A DNA stretch of 64,000 nucleotides. Source: Ascarosepion bandense (taxonomy: Eukaryota > Mollusca > Cephalopoda > Sepiida > Sepiidae). A program made the translations under genes and the position numbers. A model generated the notes under the pieces. That model searched no databases. It was given only the letters and a program-made list of their open reading frames with translations, and was not told where the DNA came from. The stretch's first letter is position 1. Each line of letters opens with the position of its first letter. The stretch lies in the NCBI GenBank assembly GCA_037127315.1, contig JBBBDQ010001451.1, positions 600,501 to 664,500 of the forward strand, given 5' to 3'. This document shows positions 46,345 to 56,581 of this stretch, one piece after another.

Positions 46345-46420
46345 GCTGGGGCCCTAACAGGTGCTACCACTCCGGGTCAGGGCGGACCTGCAAACAACAG
46401 CAACAGCAATTTCATGCTTC
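46345..46420 (+). repeat. Unclassified dispersed repeat, copy 2
   Basis: CTGGGGCCCTAACAGGTGCT, CCACTCCGGGTCAGGGCGG and ACCTGCAAACAACAGCAACAG, related to 42690-42765. Family not recognised. Confidence 0.6.
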
Positions 46421-47094
46421 TCACAACCTCGCTATCAGAGGCTTTGCTGCCGGATGCAGTTTACAGTTATACCCAGGACTAACTTGATATCGGGGACTTT
46501 GAGTACGTAGTATTGCTGAGCCTTAATCTGCTTCACGAGATATGCTTATATGCAATCATCAGGCTATCGGGTGCATATGAGCAAGAAACAGACTGTCACC
46601 GCTCGTTCCATTTCCATATATACATACAAACACACACACACGCACACACATACATATATATGTATGTGTTCGGTTGGTTGATTTTTACATGTCAATAAAA
46701 CGTTGATTACTAACTGAACTAAATCTGTTTTTAAAGTTAGTCTAAAAGTATTGACTTGTTTCGAGAATAGATAAATATTGGTCGATTATATTTGGGTTTA
46801 TATCCATTCACTTAGTTCTGGGAAAAATGTGTTGATCCTTTATATTAGTGTCGATGGAGATTTACTCTGTTCAAGAAAAGGCAAATATTTGACGTTTATA
46901 ATTAATTCTGTAAACATTTACTTGTGGGCTGATACATTTCGGCCTTTCTTAACTAGATGTTATCCCTGTGCAAGGTATTTAGTTGGCGTATTGCAGGTTG
47001 ACGTCCACAAAGTGAAAGAAAAGGAAAGAAACCAGTGGGGAGAAATAGTGAAGCTGGAATATCACCCAAAAAATAAACATCTTCTTCTTCATGT
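46421..47094. other. No gene; unclassified
   Basis: A short CA tract at 46630-46650. The open frame at 46778-47116 has no recognisable motif and overlaps the RTE tail, so it is not called. Confidence 0.45.
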
Positions 47095-47185
47095 ACCGTG
47101 TTCTTTCAGGACATAGGCGATCATGGATTTCCATTTGGCTCTGACTCTTGTTGCTCTCCATGTTTTTTCTTTTTGTATCTCTTTT

Positions 47186-47489
47186 AATGATGTGCGTTGT
47201 GGTGCAGTGGATATCGGCTCGGAACGAGAAATCGGGGAGCCGAGTTTGAACTCCAGTTGAATTCGTTGCAATCACTTACGCGCAAATAGCCTTGGTAAAG
47301 CTATTAATCCGTCTCTTCCTTCCAGTTATGGATTAAATAACAGGACAGATTGGGTTCTCCAGCCTTGGCTGGCAATCAGTCTACCGCAGAAAGCAATGGC
47401 AACCTACAGCGGGATAATCTTCTGCCAGTCAGTCATGTTTCTTTCGAGACAGGATCGCCCAAGCGTGTATCACGTATGGCACTTAACTG
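47186..47489 (+). mobile_element. SINE family 1, full length, in the RTE copy
   Basis: Head ATGTGCGTTGTGGTGCAGTGG, B box GAGCCGAGTTTGAACTCC, body and tail complete. It is flanked by a perfect 9-bp target-site duplication ATCTCTTTT at 47177-47185 and 47490-47498. Opposite strand to the host RTE copy. Confidence 0.93.
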
Positions 47490-47919
47490 ATCTCTTTTCA
47501 ACCCAGCTCCGCCATCCATTTGCTTAGACCTAACAAGTACCTTGTTTCTACTACCTTTTTTCCGACCTGTGAGTATTAAATTCTCCATGTCCTTCTTTCT
47601 CATTACGTGCCCCATATTTTGTCTCTACCTGAAACTTCTAGTTTGCACCCTCTCCAGCACCTCATCATTGCACACGTGCTCCGCCTATGGTATCCTCAGC
47701 ATCTTTCTGTATAACCACGTTTCTGCTGCTTGATTCCTCTTCTTCATCCTTGATGAGATTGCTCAAGAGTCACTTCCATAAAGAAGGCCAGATGTCACAT
47801 AGCATCCAGTACTCTTTTCTTTGTTTCTAACGAGATTTTCCTGTTTGTCAGTAATGTGGTTAACTTCTAAAATGTGTATGTGGCCGTTCCAATGTGTCTT
47901 TGGATCTCTATGTCACTCT

Positions 47920-48212
47920 GTCCACTGCGCCACAACGCTGGATGTGCGTTGTGGCGCAGTGGATATCGACTCGGAACGAGAAATTGGAGAGCCGAGTTCG
48001 AATTCCAGTTGAATTCCTTGCATTCACTTACGCGCAAATATCCTTGGGAAAGGTATTAATCCGTCTCTTCCTTCCACTTATGGGTTAAATAGCAGGACAG
48101 ATTGGGTTCTATAGCCTTGGTCGGCAACCAGTCTACCGTAGAAAGCAATGGCAACCTACTGCGGGATAATCTTCTGCCCAGTCAAGCGTGTATCACGTAT
48201 GGCAATTAACTG
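47920..48212 (+). mobile_element. SINE family 1 with inverted head duplication, in the RTE copy
   Basis: A normal SINE begins at about 47939 (GGATGTGCGTTGTGGCGCAG). In front of it lies an inverted copy of its own head: TCCACTGCGCCACAACGC (47921-47938) pairs with GCGTTGTGGCGCAGTGGA (47946-47963) around a 7-bp loop. The extra piece lies inside the 10-bp target-site duplication ATGTCACTCT (47910-47919 and 48213-48222), so it arose during insertion. The tail lacks the usual GTCATGTCTC hairpin. Confidence 0.9.
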
Positions 48213-48805
48213 ATGTCACTCTTTTCCATTCTCTGTTTACGTATTTGAATTGTTATTTGTCTTATTTTAAATTTTCCGACTTGTAGTTGGCATATTGGGC
48301 TCCTCTGTTTGCTGATGACCATGCATTCAGTTTTCTTGTTTATGCTCACTCCTTTCTTCTCACTTTCTTTTGCTACCTTCTGTAGAAGGTCCTGGATTTT
48401 CCTTTCCGTGTCTGCTATCAGCACCGTGTCATCCGCGTATCTTATAGTCTTGAGATTGTGGCCACTAATGACGAATTCCGGCAAGGATTTTATTTCGCTC
48501 ATAGTTGCTTCGCTATACAGGTGGAAAAGACCCGGTGAGAAAACACATCCTTGTCTTACGCCCCTTTCTATTTTTGCTTACCTGCTGAGTTCACTTCCTA
48601 TCCGTACACAAGCTGCCAATATAGATTCTTGGTTATCCTAACGTCTTTTTCGAAAATGTCGAGGTTGTCGAGCATCTCTATCAAGTCCCAGTGTCATACT
48701 TTGTCAAACTCCTTTGCGTAATTTATAAAGCACGGATAAAAGTCTGTCCTGTATCTTTAACGAATTCACATTGGTCCTGTACTATCTCTGGGCCGATTCT
48801 GCTGC

Positions 48806-50994
48806 GCGCTCTCTATATAAATAGAATAAACAAAAACATGTAAAAAACGTGTCTTTAATCTAATGTTCTACTTTAATGAGATTTCTCAGAAATTTTTTAA
48901 GACAATTATTTAAAAATGATTTTTTTTAAAATCCAAAGAGACAGTATGATAATTTGATTTTATTTGTCAGATACGTGTCACGTGCAATATAGCAATAGTT
49001 GATCATTTTTAAATGTAGGAAAAACGTATGTTTGTTCATATGTGTGTATCACCTGTAATAAAAGCGATAGATGATTATTTTAAATGTACGTGTATGTATA
49101 TGAAAATGATACATGTGTCAAGCGTATTGAAGCTATAGACAAACTGTCTTTTAATATTTGTAAATGACAGAACGAAACATATTTCCGTTCTAAATTGTAG
49201 CGACATAATGGATACAAATATAAATCGATAGACTATTTTCTTTTTTCTTAGTAAAATATGTGTAGGAAAAAATAACGGGTATATATATGAATGTCTATGA
49301 ATGTGTATATTTCTGATTTGGTAAGGTTTCTCTTCATATACATACAAATTCTAAATTTGCAGATATGGAGTAATATTCTGAAAGTAATGCTTTTGATTGA
49401 AATTAAAAAATATACAGAGAAAAAAAAATAACGCCACTGCAGAGATCCAAACACTGTTTTTCCCGAGCTGTAAATATATTGTCACGGTAGTTCATCGAAT
49501 CCATTACTCATCGGCAAAAATATGCCTTGTCAAGAACTGAAAACGTTAATCATCAGCTATTCTTACCGCTCTTTGTTTTTGTCAACGTTTATCAGGCGTC
49601 GATGAATGTCAAATTTCTTTCAGTTGATTGAAAAGCACCTCATTGCTTTAAACGCACTTTCATGTAAAACGCCATCTTTAATATTTGTATGTATATAGTA
49701 TGATTAAAAAAATTACAACACGATTGAAGGACATATTTTATTCATAGCACGCAATATAGAATTGTTCCCTTGAAAAGGATATTTTAACTGCCATGTTCCT
49801 CTTGGAAATAAGATATCGCTATTCTTTAAAGATTTATTTTTCTTTATTATAAGCTTTGGACATATTACGTTGAAACATTGGTTCCTATTGCTTCTGTAGT
49901 TTCCAAAATGCTTACTGACTGAAACCTGCTGATGAAACTTTAAGCAAGCCGAAGACGTTACCCATCTAGGTTATGAAAAAATACAACTTTGCTTAATATT
50001 TAATCTGAAAAAAACATAATATTCAGACTGCAGAAATATATATATACTAATTTAACTACAGAAACAATGGCTGATGAAGAGTCGGAACGCGTTAGACTAA
50101 GCTGTACTTTAGGAATGTATAGTGGGTTATAACTTGTTGTGGCATAGTTTTCGCACTGAAGGTTATAATTGTGCTATGTCGGTTGCTAATCGACTTAACG
50201 CACCCAAAATATTAGGAACTTAGTAATCTTCCACTGAAGCTGACTACTTAGTATTCGGTTAACTGCCGACTAATATCAACTGCCTAGTAGTTCGACTGAA
50301 CTCTAATGGAACTCTAAAATCTCCTGTGAACTTCCCGTTAACCCTTATTAATATAGGAGGGAGGGTTCATTATCTGAGGAATAGGTGTTTTTCCCCATAA
50401 CGTAAATGTGAAAAAATAATTATAAAACCCTGTATATAGAGAATTATTTGTGAAAATGGAAAACAGATAAAACATAGAAACAACAGAAACAGTTTTATTT
50501 ATTGTTTCTTATGCAGGGTTCGAGAAAAACGAGATAAAATAATACTGAGTATAATTTTGAGTTTACTGTCAATTCTAGATAAAATATGGATTGGAATCAG
50601 GCAGCATAAGATAAAGAAAAAAAAGCAAAGTGTAAACAGTCTTTCTCGTATGTTTTTTTTTTCCATATATATATATATATATATAGATGAGTGTCAAGAT
50701 AATTCTCATTAAAGAAATGGCATTAAAATCGACAACACTAAAGCCAAGCCTTTCGAGACTATTCATATGTTTTTTCTTAGACTTAACCAACATTCCCCCT
50801 AACAAATAAATATAAAGTCCTTTTAAAACTCAGCAAAACAAAGAAGTGGCTGTTTACACGTGACAAGACGAGGTTTGACGTCTCTCGGTTTCAACTTGTA
50901 CGGCACTCAATGTCATTGCTTTTGAATCATTTCGAATGTTTCCAAATGTTTCAAAACTGATATGTCATCAACTTATAATAATTCTCAAAGTTCC
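48806..50994. other. No gene; unclassified AT-rich DNA
   Basis: No coding homology recognised. (TA)n at 50665-50685. Confidence 0.5.
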
Positions 50995-51260
50995 ACTTGC
51001 GCTTGAAAGGAGTCTTCAAAAAGTAAAGCCTCCAATTCTTCGTCTTTAATCTTTGTTGGTGCGCCATCATCAACATCAAAACCATCATTGAAGCGTCGAA
51101 ACCAACCTCTGCATGTCTGACCGAGCTTTAGGACCGTAAGTCTCAACAAGTATTATGTATGTTTCAGTTGTAGATTTCTTTTGAATAAAGTAGTGCAGTA
51201 AAATACCCATCAAATACATTTTCTTTGACACGAAACCCGTCATGTTTTACACGATGAAAA
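50995..51260 (-). mobile_element. Mariner-like transposase N-terminal fragment, minus strand
   Basis: The minus strand reads, with frameshifts, MGILLHYFIQKKSTTETYII, LVETYGP, CRGWFRRFNDGFDVDDGAPT and then KIKDEELEALLFE. This matches the helix-turn-helix N-terminus of mariner transposases (a fifty-residue HTH, a WF.RF motif, then D..R.GRP). No DDD catalytic region and no terminal repeats are seen. Confidence 0.68.
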
Positions 51261-51679
51261 CAAAGTTGTATACAGGATGACAGATAGTGAATTTTTAGAG
51301 TGCTTATAGAAATACCTTATAGATGCGTTACCATTCACGCAGACAATTTTTATAAAAGCCATCTATTGCGAAACACCGAGAAATTATTCAAGGTCTTAAT
51401 ATATATATATATATATATATAAAATCGAAAGATTTGGGTGTTTTGTGCACTATGCTTTTGTGTTGAGCTCTTTATTGTTAAGGTTTTCGTCTTCGGTTTT
51501 TTTTCTTTCTCACGAATGCTTGACTTTTGTTCAGGTATTTCGTTTGTTTCTTTTTTCTTTCCCTTCTTTTACCTGCAGGTTAGTTTCCGGTGGGTTTCAA
51601 GACGATCTCAGTTGTAGTTTAATTATTGATAATCTTGACAGAATTGGTTCTGTTATTATTGGCATTACAACTAAAATTA

Positions 51680-51734
<55 letters not shown>

Positions 51735-52003
51735 GTTATAACTTTACTCAAAAAACCTTCTACGAATCTACGAAGAAGGGAAAAATGGTTTTAAAGAAGA
51801 AAGTACTAAGTACATGAAAATCAGTCAAAAATGTTCGGACCGATCTAGCACGTAGCCAAAAGAAAAAAAACCGACACGAGTAATCAACTAACAAAAATCG
51901 GTCAATACTTAGGTAGAGTGGAATAAGTAAAGAACCAGCTTTCCCTGACGATCCGTTGAGGTGAAATCCAGGTAGGTTTGTCTAGCTCACTAGGTATTCT
52001 TTA
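51261..52003. other. No gene; two (TA)n tracts
   Basis: (TA)n at about 51398-51420 and 51683-51730. The open frame at 51445-51741 ends in the microsatellite and shows no domain. Confidence 0.5.
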
Positions 52004-52068
52004 CTGGTTGGATTTATCATCCTAGTGGTGGGATTCAATCCCACCACTAGGATGATAAATCCAACCAG
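52004..52068. repeat. Perfect 65-bp palindrome (32-bp arms, 1-base centre)
   Basis: The arms 52004-52035 and 52037-52068 are exact reverse complements around C52036. The right arm is PLE coding sequence (MINPTRP) continuing into the element. The left arm is an inverted copy of it that stops at 52004. Confidence 0.95.
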
Positions 52069-54032
52069 ACCAGAAATAGAAAAAATTAGCAAGAACATTT
52101 TAGAAAGAATCTACGAACAAATCAAGGATTCGCTGGAATTGAAATTATGGAACAGCACGGACTTAACAGGGTGGTTTTACAAAAGGAATTGCTCTTTTAT
52201 CCAATTTGATATCGAAGAAAACTATCCATCAATATCAAAGAAACTATTTGGAATTCGCCACCCTTTACTCGGATATAACGGAGGAGAGGAAAACAATAAT
52301 AATGAGTGCCAAGACATTTGTGCTCATCCACAAAGAACAGGGGAAAAAATCAATTCCAAGGAGGACAATTTTGATATTACGATGGGTTCGATGGATTCTG
52401 CAGAATCTTCAAATCTGGTAGGATTATTAATATTATATAATCTCACAGCCTATAAGGAACTAAACACTAAAGATTTTGGACTTTATAGAGATGCCTGACT
52501 TATTGTAATAAGAAATACCACTAACTTCAAAATAGACAGGGTTAGAAAAATGATACACAAGGAGTTTAAAAATCTAAATTTAAAAGTAACAGTTAAAGCT
52601 AAGATAAAAAAGTAGATTTCCTTGATGTAACTTTGGATCTAGAGAAAAATATGCACCAACCATAAAAAAAAAACAAACACAAACCCTTTACACATCCACA
52701 CAAAATCTAACCACCCTCCGTCAATCATCAAGCATATACCCTCATCAACAGAATACAGAATTAGTAGAAACTCAGCTAATGAGAAAGTGTTCAATTAACA
52801 TAGCGATTTTTATAAGACTGCATTTAAAAATAGTGGATACATAAACCCAAATATTAAATATGTAAACAAGAAAAGCTACCCTCGAAGAAAAAATAGGAAT
52901 AAGAAAATTATCTGGTACACACCCCCTTACAACCAGATGACCAATGGTAGGTTGGGAAGAAAATTCCTCGAGTTAATTAGGAAACACTTCCTGGAGAAAA
53001 ATCCACCAAGTAAGATCTTTAATAAAAACACTATAATATTAAGTTACAGCTGTATGAATAATCTAGAAAAAATTATAAAAAAACACAATAATAATATTTT
53101 AAAAAATTCAACAAAACCAGTAAAAATAACCAGACAACAGAAAATAACAAGTTAAACGAGAAAAAATGTAATTGCAAAAACCCCATAAACTGTCCGCTAG
53201 AGAATAGGTGTTTGACGAAATCGATAATCTATCAATGCGAAATATCGACGAAGGAAAACCCAAACAATATAAAAGTCTATATAGGGAGTACTAAAAACAC
53301 TCTAAAGCAGAGAATTTACCAGAGAATTTACCTCTTCGTTTAATAATAGCAAATACAGAAATAGAACATCGCTATCGAGATATCATTGGTACCTAAAGGA
53401 AACAAAAAAAAAAAAATAAATAAATAAAGTGGAAAATCCTAAAAGAAACTAAAACACGTAAGTCCTTAAATGAACCATGTTCATTACGCTTATATGGAAA
53501 ACTATTTATTATTAGATCCCTTAAAAATAAAAATTTATTAAATAAACGTCACAAAATTAATGTCATATGTAGACTTTGTAAATTATTCACATTAGAAAAT
53601 GGATAAAACTTAAATTAAATAACATGCTCACCGACGAATTAGGTAAAAATAAAAAATAAAAATAAAAATAAAATCAAATATAGAATAAGTTAGTTGTTCT
53701 TTTTTTAATAACCCCCCCTTTGTATCAGGATAATGAACTTTACAGCAAATTGATAGTTGGAGCGAGAATATAGCAGTTCGGGGTTCCTTTTGGAAAAAAA
53801 AATCTTTTCTTTAACAAATAGACTAAAGGGAAGGGGATTGGTACTACCAAAAAGGAATATCACATCAAATGTAATAAAACTGAAGGGAAAATGATAAGAT
53901 CAGATAAATGCGAAGGAAAACAAACAAGAGAGGAATAGGGTCAAGGAAAAAGAAAAAAGGAGGAGGAAAAGGTTGGTTAGCACAGAAATTCCTCGGGGAC
54001 AAACACTTAAGTGAATCTCCATTCTGATTAGC

Positions 54033-54075
<43 letters not shown>
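54033..54075. repeat. (CA)n microsatellite inside the PLE 3' UTR
   Basis: Same position relative to the element as 32917-32963. Confidence 0.93.
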
Positions 54076-54080
<5 letters not shown>

Positions 54081-54134
54081 GTATACCGAAAGTATTTGTC
54101 ATTTAAATGTAGATCATCTGCCCAACCACACCAA

Positions 54135-54189
54135 CATTGCCTGATGATGAGAATTAATCTCGAAACATAGAAATTTCCATGTAGACATG
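54135..54189 (+). ncRNA. Hammerhead-like fold with damaged stem I
   Basis: Identical to the fold at 33023 through core, stem II and stem III, but the 3' strand of stem I reads GACATG rather than GCAATG, leaving four of six pairs, and the expected cleavage base is A54183 instead of C. Likely inactive. Confidence 0.5.
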
Positions 54190-54267
54190 TAAAATTGACA
54201 TAAACATATATATATATATAGCTATTGGGCGTGTTTATAAGCGCTAAAATGTCTGCCTTCTTCTACC

Positions 54268-54403
54268 GGACGCTCGTGGCCTAAGGGTAGAATCGCCGAC
54301 TGACGCCGATTCGGTCGGGTTGCAATCCTGGGTTAGGAAGCGATCGGAGTCTAACCGTACTGATGAGCTGCGATACAGCGAATCAGATCTGTCTGCGGAT
54401 GAC

Positions 54404-54404
<1 letters not shown>
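54268..54404 (+). mobile_element. SINE family 2, well preserved
   Basis: Head GCTCGTGGCCTAAGGGTAG (A box), GGGTTGCAATCCTGG (B-box region), tail TGATGAGCTGCGATACAGCG and CAGATCTGTCTGCGGATGAC, running into (TA)n. Clearest copy of the family in the window. Confidence 0.88.
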
Positions 54405-54446
<42 letters not shown>

Positions 54447-54447
54447 A
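54405..54447. repeat. (TA)n (TG)n at a SINE tail
   Basis: TA repeats, then TG repeats, directly continuing the SINE tail. Confidence 0.95.
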
Positions 54448-56581
54448 TACATTGAAATCTCGGCTCAGCAGTGACAGTCTGTTTCAGGCTTGAAGAACTG
54501 CATTTAAGCATGAAGCAGCCCTAATATTGCGCTTTTGATCAAAAGATATACCATATCCTAAACTATATTTTTACACACATACATACACCATCACATATGT
54601 ATATTGCTTCAAACGATATTTATATGGAATCCTAATGAGTAGAAGCTGCCTATATTTCCAGTAGTATTACACTTCGTCTTCCGACAATTTGCATATATAC
54701 AACACAACATCAAAATTGGTGAAAATCAATCCTTAATTTACCTATAAGGTTGGCAGACCTCAAATTGCACGATACCTCCAGCCAAGGTGTATAATATTTT
54801 TGAGACTACTATAAGAGATTTTTTGCACATGCTGTTATAACGCATTGTAGATTCTAAATAAGCATTCAGTAATTTTAAACACTCGTCATCATTCTCGGCT
54901 TTACTCAAATAATATAATATACACTCTTCCAATGTGCTCTACAGAATGGGGGATTTGGGATATTCAATAAACACCACCCAGCCAAAAGAAGACAACCTCC
55001 GTGCAAACCAGAGATGTGCTTAAATAATCTTCACGAAAAGAATATGCAAAACCCAAGGAATTAATTTAAATGTACGATCCAGACACTTAAAATACCCGGA
55101 ACCTAATATAACATAACACAGACAGCAAACTGATACTACAATCCACCGGACACACTTGTAGGAACACATTCCTTATATTTATATGAATATATATATACAC
55201 GGAAGAAAAAGTCTTTATAGCCTGAACACCGCAATAGTTGTATTCATATGAATACCAGAATAATTTATACAAGAAACATATCAAAGACACAAAATACAAA
55301 AGAGACAGAAATGATGATCATTAACATATAATAAAAGATATGACGATATGAAGTTAACAAAATGCATTAAAATGATTGTGTACTCAATAAAACCTGACCC
55401 TTTCTTATTTATTTGACTCAATCTCGTCTATACTATAGTGATGACACCACATCTAAACCATATTTGTATCTTCAACATGTTTATTACTATTAAGAGAAAA
55501 GAAAAACAAAGTATTATCAATCATTTTTAAATATTTATAATGCTTTCTAAGTACGTTCAAAATTTTGGTTAAAAATCGTTCTTTTTTCGTTAGTATAGGA
55601 CCCTAAATGACAATGGTAATTTTGGCGTCTTTGCTTCCGGAGAAAAATACATTAATTTAGAAATTCTTTAAAAAATCCAATAATTGATAAAGTTAACAAA
55701 GAGGAAGAACTGCCAAAATAATGACCAACAAAAACCAGTATGGAGATAAAAAGTAGGTTATATTGAACGTAATATACAAACTGGAACGCGGGTTAGTCAA
55801 TTCAGCAATACTATTAGTAGAAATAAATATATATAAATCTTGAAGTTAAATAGTATGTCCGGGTAACTTATTTTAGCTGAGTAGAACTCAGAGCTAGTCT
55901 GGTCTCTGGTTACTTTGGTAGCTGTCGGAACTCTTCGATAACTGTAACAAATCTCTACGATTACTCTCCACTGTAAACTGCAACTACAAATGAGATTCCA
56001 GATCTTCAACTGGTGTTCCCTATATGGCAAAATTATATGTACACTCAGTCGAGTCCATTATAGTCTACAAAAAACGGGGAGAGCCCACAACACTTTTAAC
56101 ACCTATTCAAGAATGAATAAATTCATTTATAAAATTATCATTTTTATAAAATCATCTTAAAATTATAAATATATTATTTTTACATCTGTTATTCTACCCA
56201 ACTTGATTTCATGAAATTTCTACAAATTAAATTTTGTCCATAATATTTGTTTTAGTAGTTAAATGCAAGACTCATTAGAGAATGTAAATCATTTATTTTA
56301 TTAAACTGTTGTCACTTTCCTTAGACTTTGCTCCGAATAGTAAAATAAAAAATGCAGTAAAGGTATCACATTAATTAATTAGATAAACTTTTAATTGCTT
56401 TTATAAATAACATATATTAAAAACATACTTGTCTTAAGAAAAAACTTGAGACGAAAGCGAAATCTTTACAAGAATTGTTTTCATTTTATCCTGTTTACAT
56501 TCAATGAAATTATACTTTCAAAATATTGTTAAAATTTTTCAAAACTCTGCTGGCGTTAAATTATTAAGAGAAAACTATATT
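54448..56581. other. No gene; unclassified AT-rich DNA
   Basis: No coding homology recognised on either strand; short frames near 54738-56030 lack motifs. Confidence 0.5.

Larger units (their letters stand above)
47095..48805 (-). mobile_element. RTE-type LINE, 5'-truncated, minus strand, with two SINE insertions
   Basis: On the minus strand, from 48800, degenerate RT sequence (GPEIVQDQCEFV, KNRKGRKTRMCF) leads to LKTIRYADDTVLIADTE (RT motif C, YADD intact), then KKGVSINKKTECMVIS. After the SINE at 47920-48212 it resumes with DIEIQRHIGTATYTF, RKISLETKK, MGHVMRKKDMENLILTG and SKWMAELG. After the SINE at 47186-47489 it ends KEIQKEKTWRATRVRAKWKS, then MIAYVLKEHGT and a stop. The order matches the RTE/BovB-like C-terminus. 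The 3' end has a few CTT (GAA on the sense strand) units, as in RTE tails. Stops and frameshifts make it inactive. Confidence 0.86.
52037..54235 (+). mobile_element. Penelope-like element, longer copy, inactivated
   Basis: Starts upstream of the RT core: PTRPEIEKISKNILERIYEQ, then FIQFDIEENYPSIS (motif A). A short frameshifted stretch (LEFATLYSDITEERKTIIMSA in another frame) follows, then NFDITMGSMDSAESSNLVGL (motif B region) and GLYRDA followed by a stop at 52496, where YRDD is expected. From 52500 it aligns closely with 31407 onward: RT end, GRLGRKFLELIRKHFLEKNP, NKNTIILSYSCMNNLEK, cysteine cluster, VYIGSTKNTLKQRIYQ (GIY-YIG), (CA)n at 54033 and hammerhead-like fold. The loss of the second catalytic aspartate and several stops make it dead. 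Confidence 0.8.

Noticed and set aside
46778..47116. 112-codon frame as a gene
   Set aside because: It runs into the antisense of the RTE 3' end and shows no motif of its own.
52025..52498. 157-codon frame as a host gene
   Set aside because: It contains PLE reverse transcriptase motifs with two compensating frameshifts and ends in a damaged active site.
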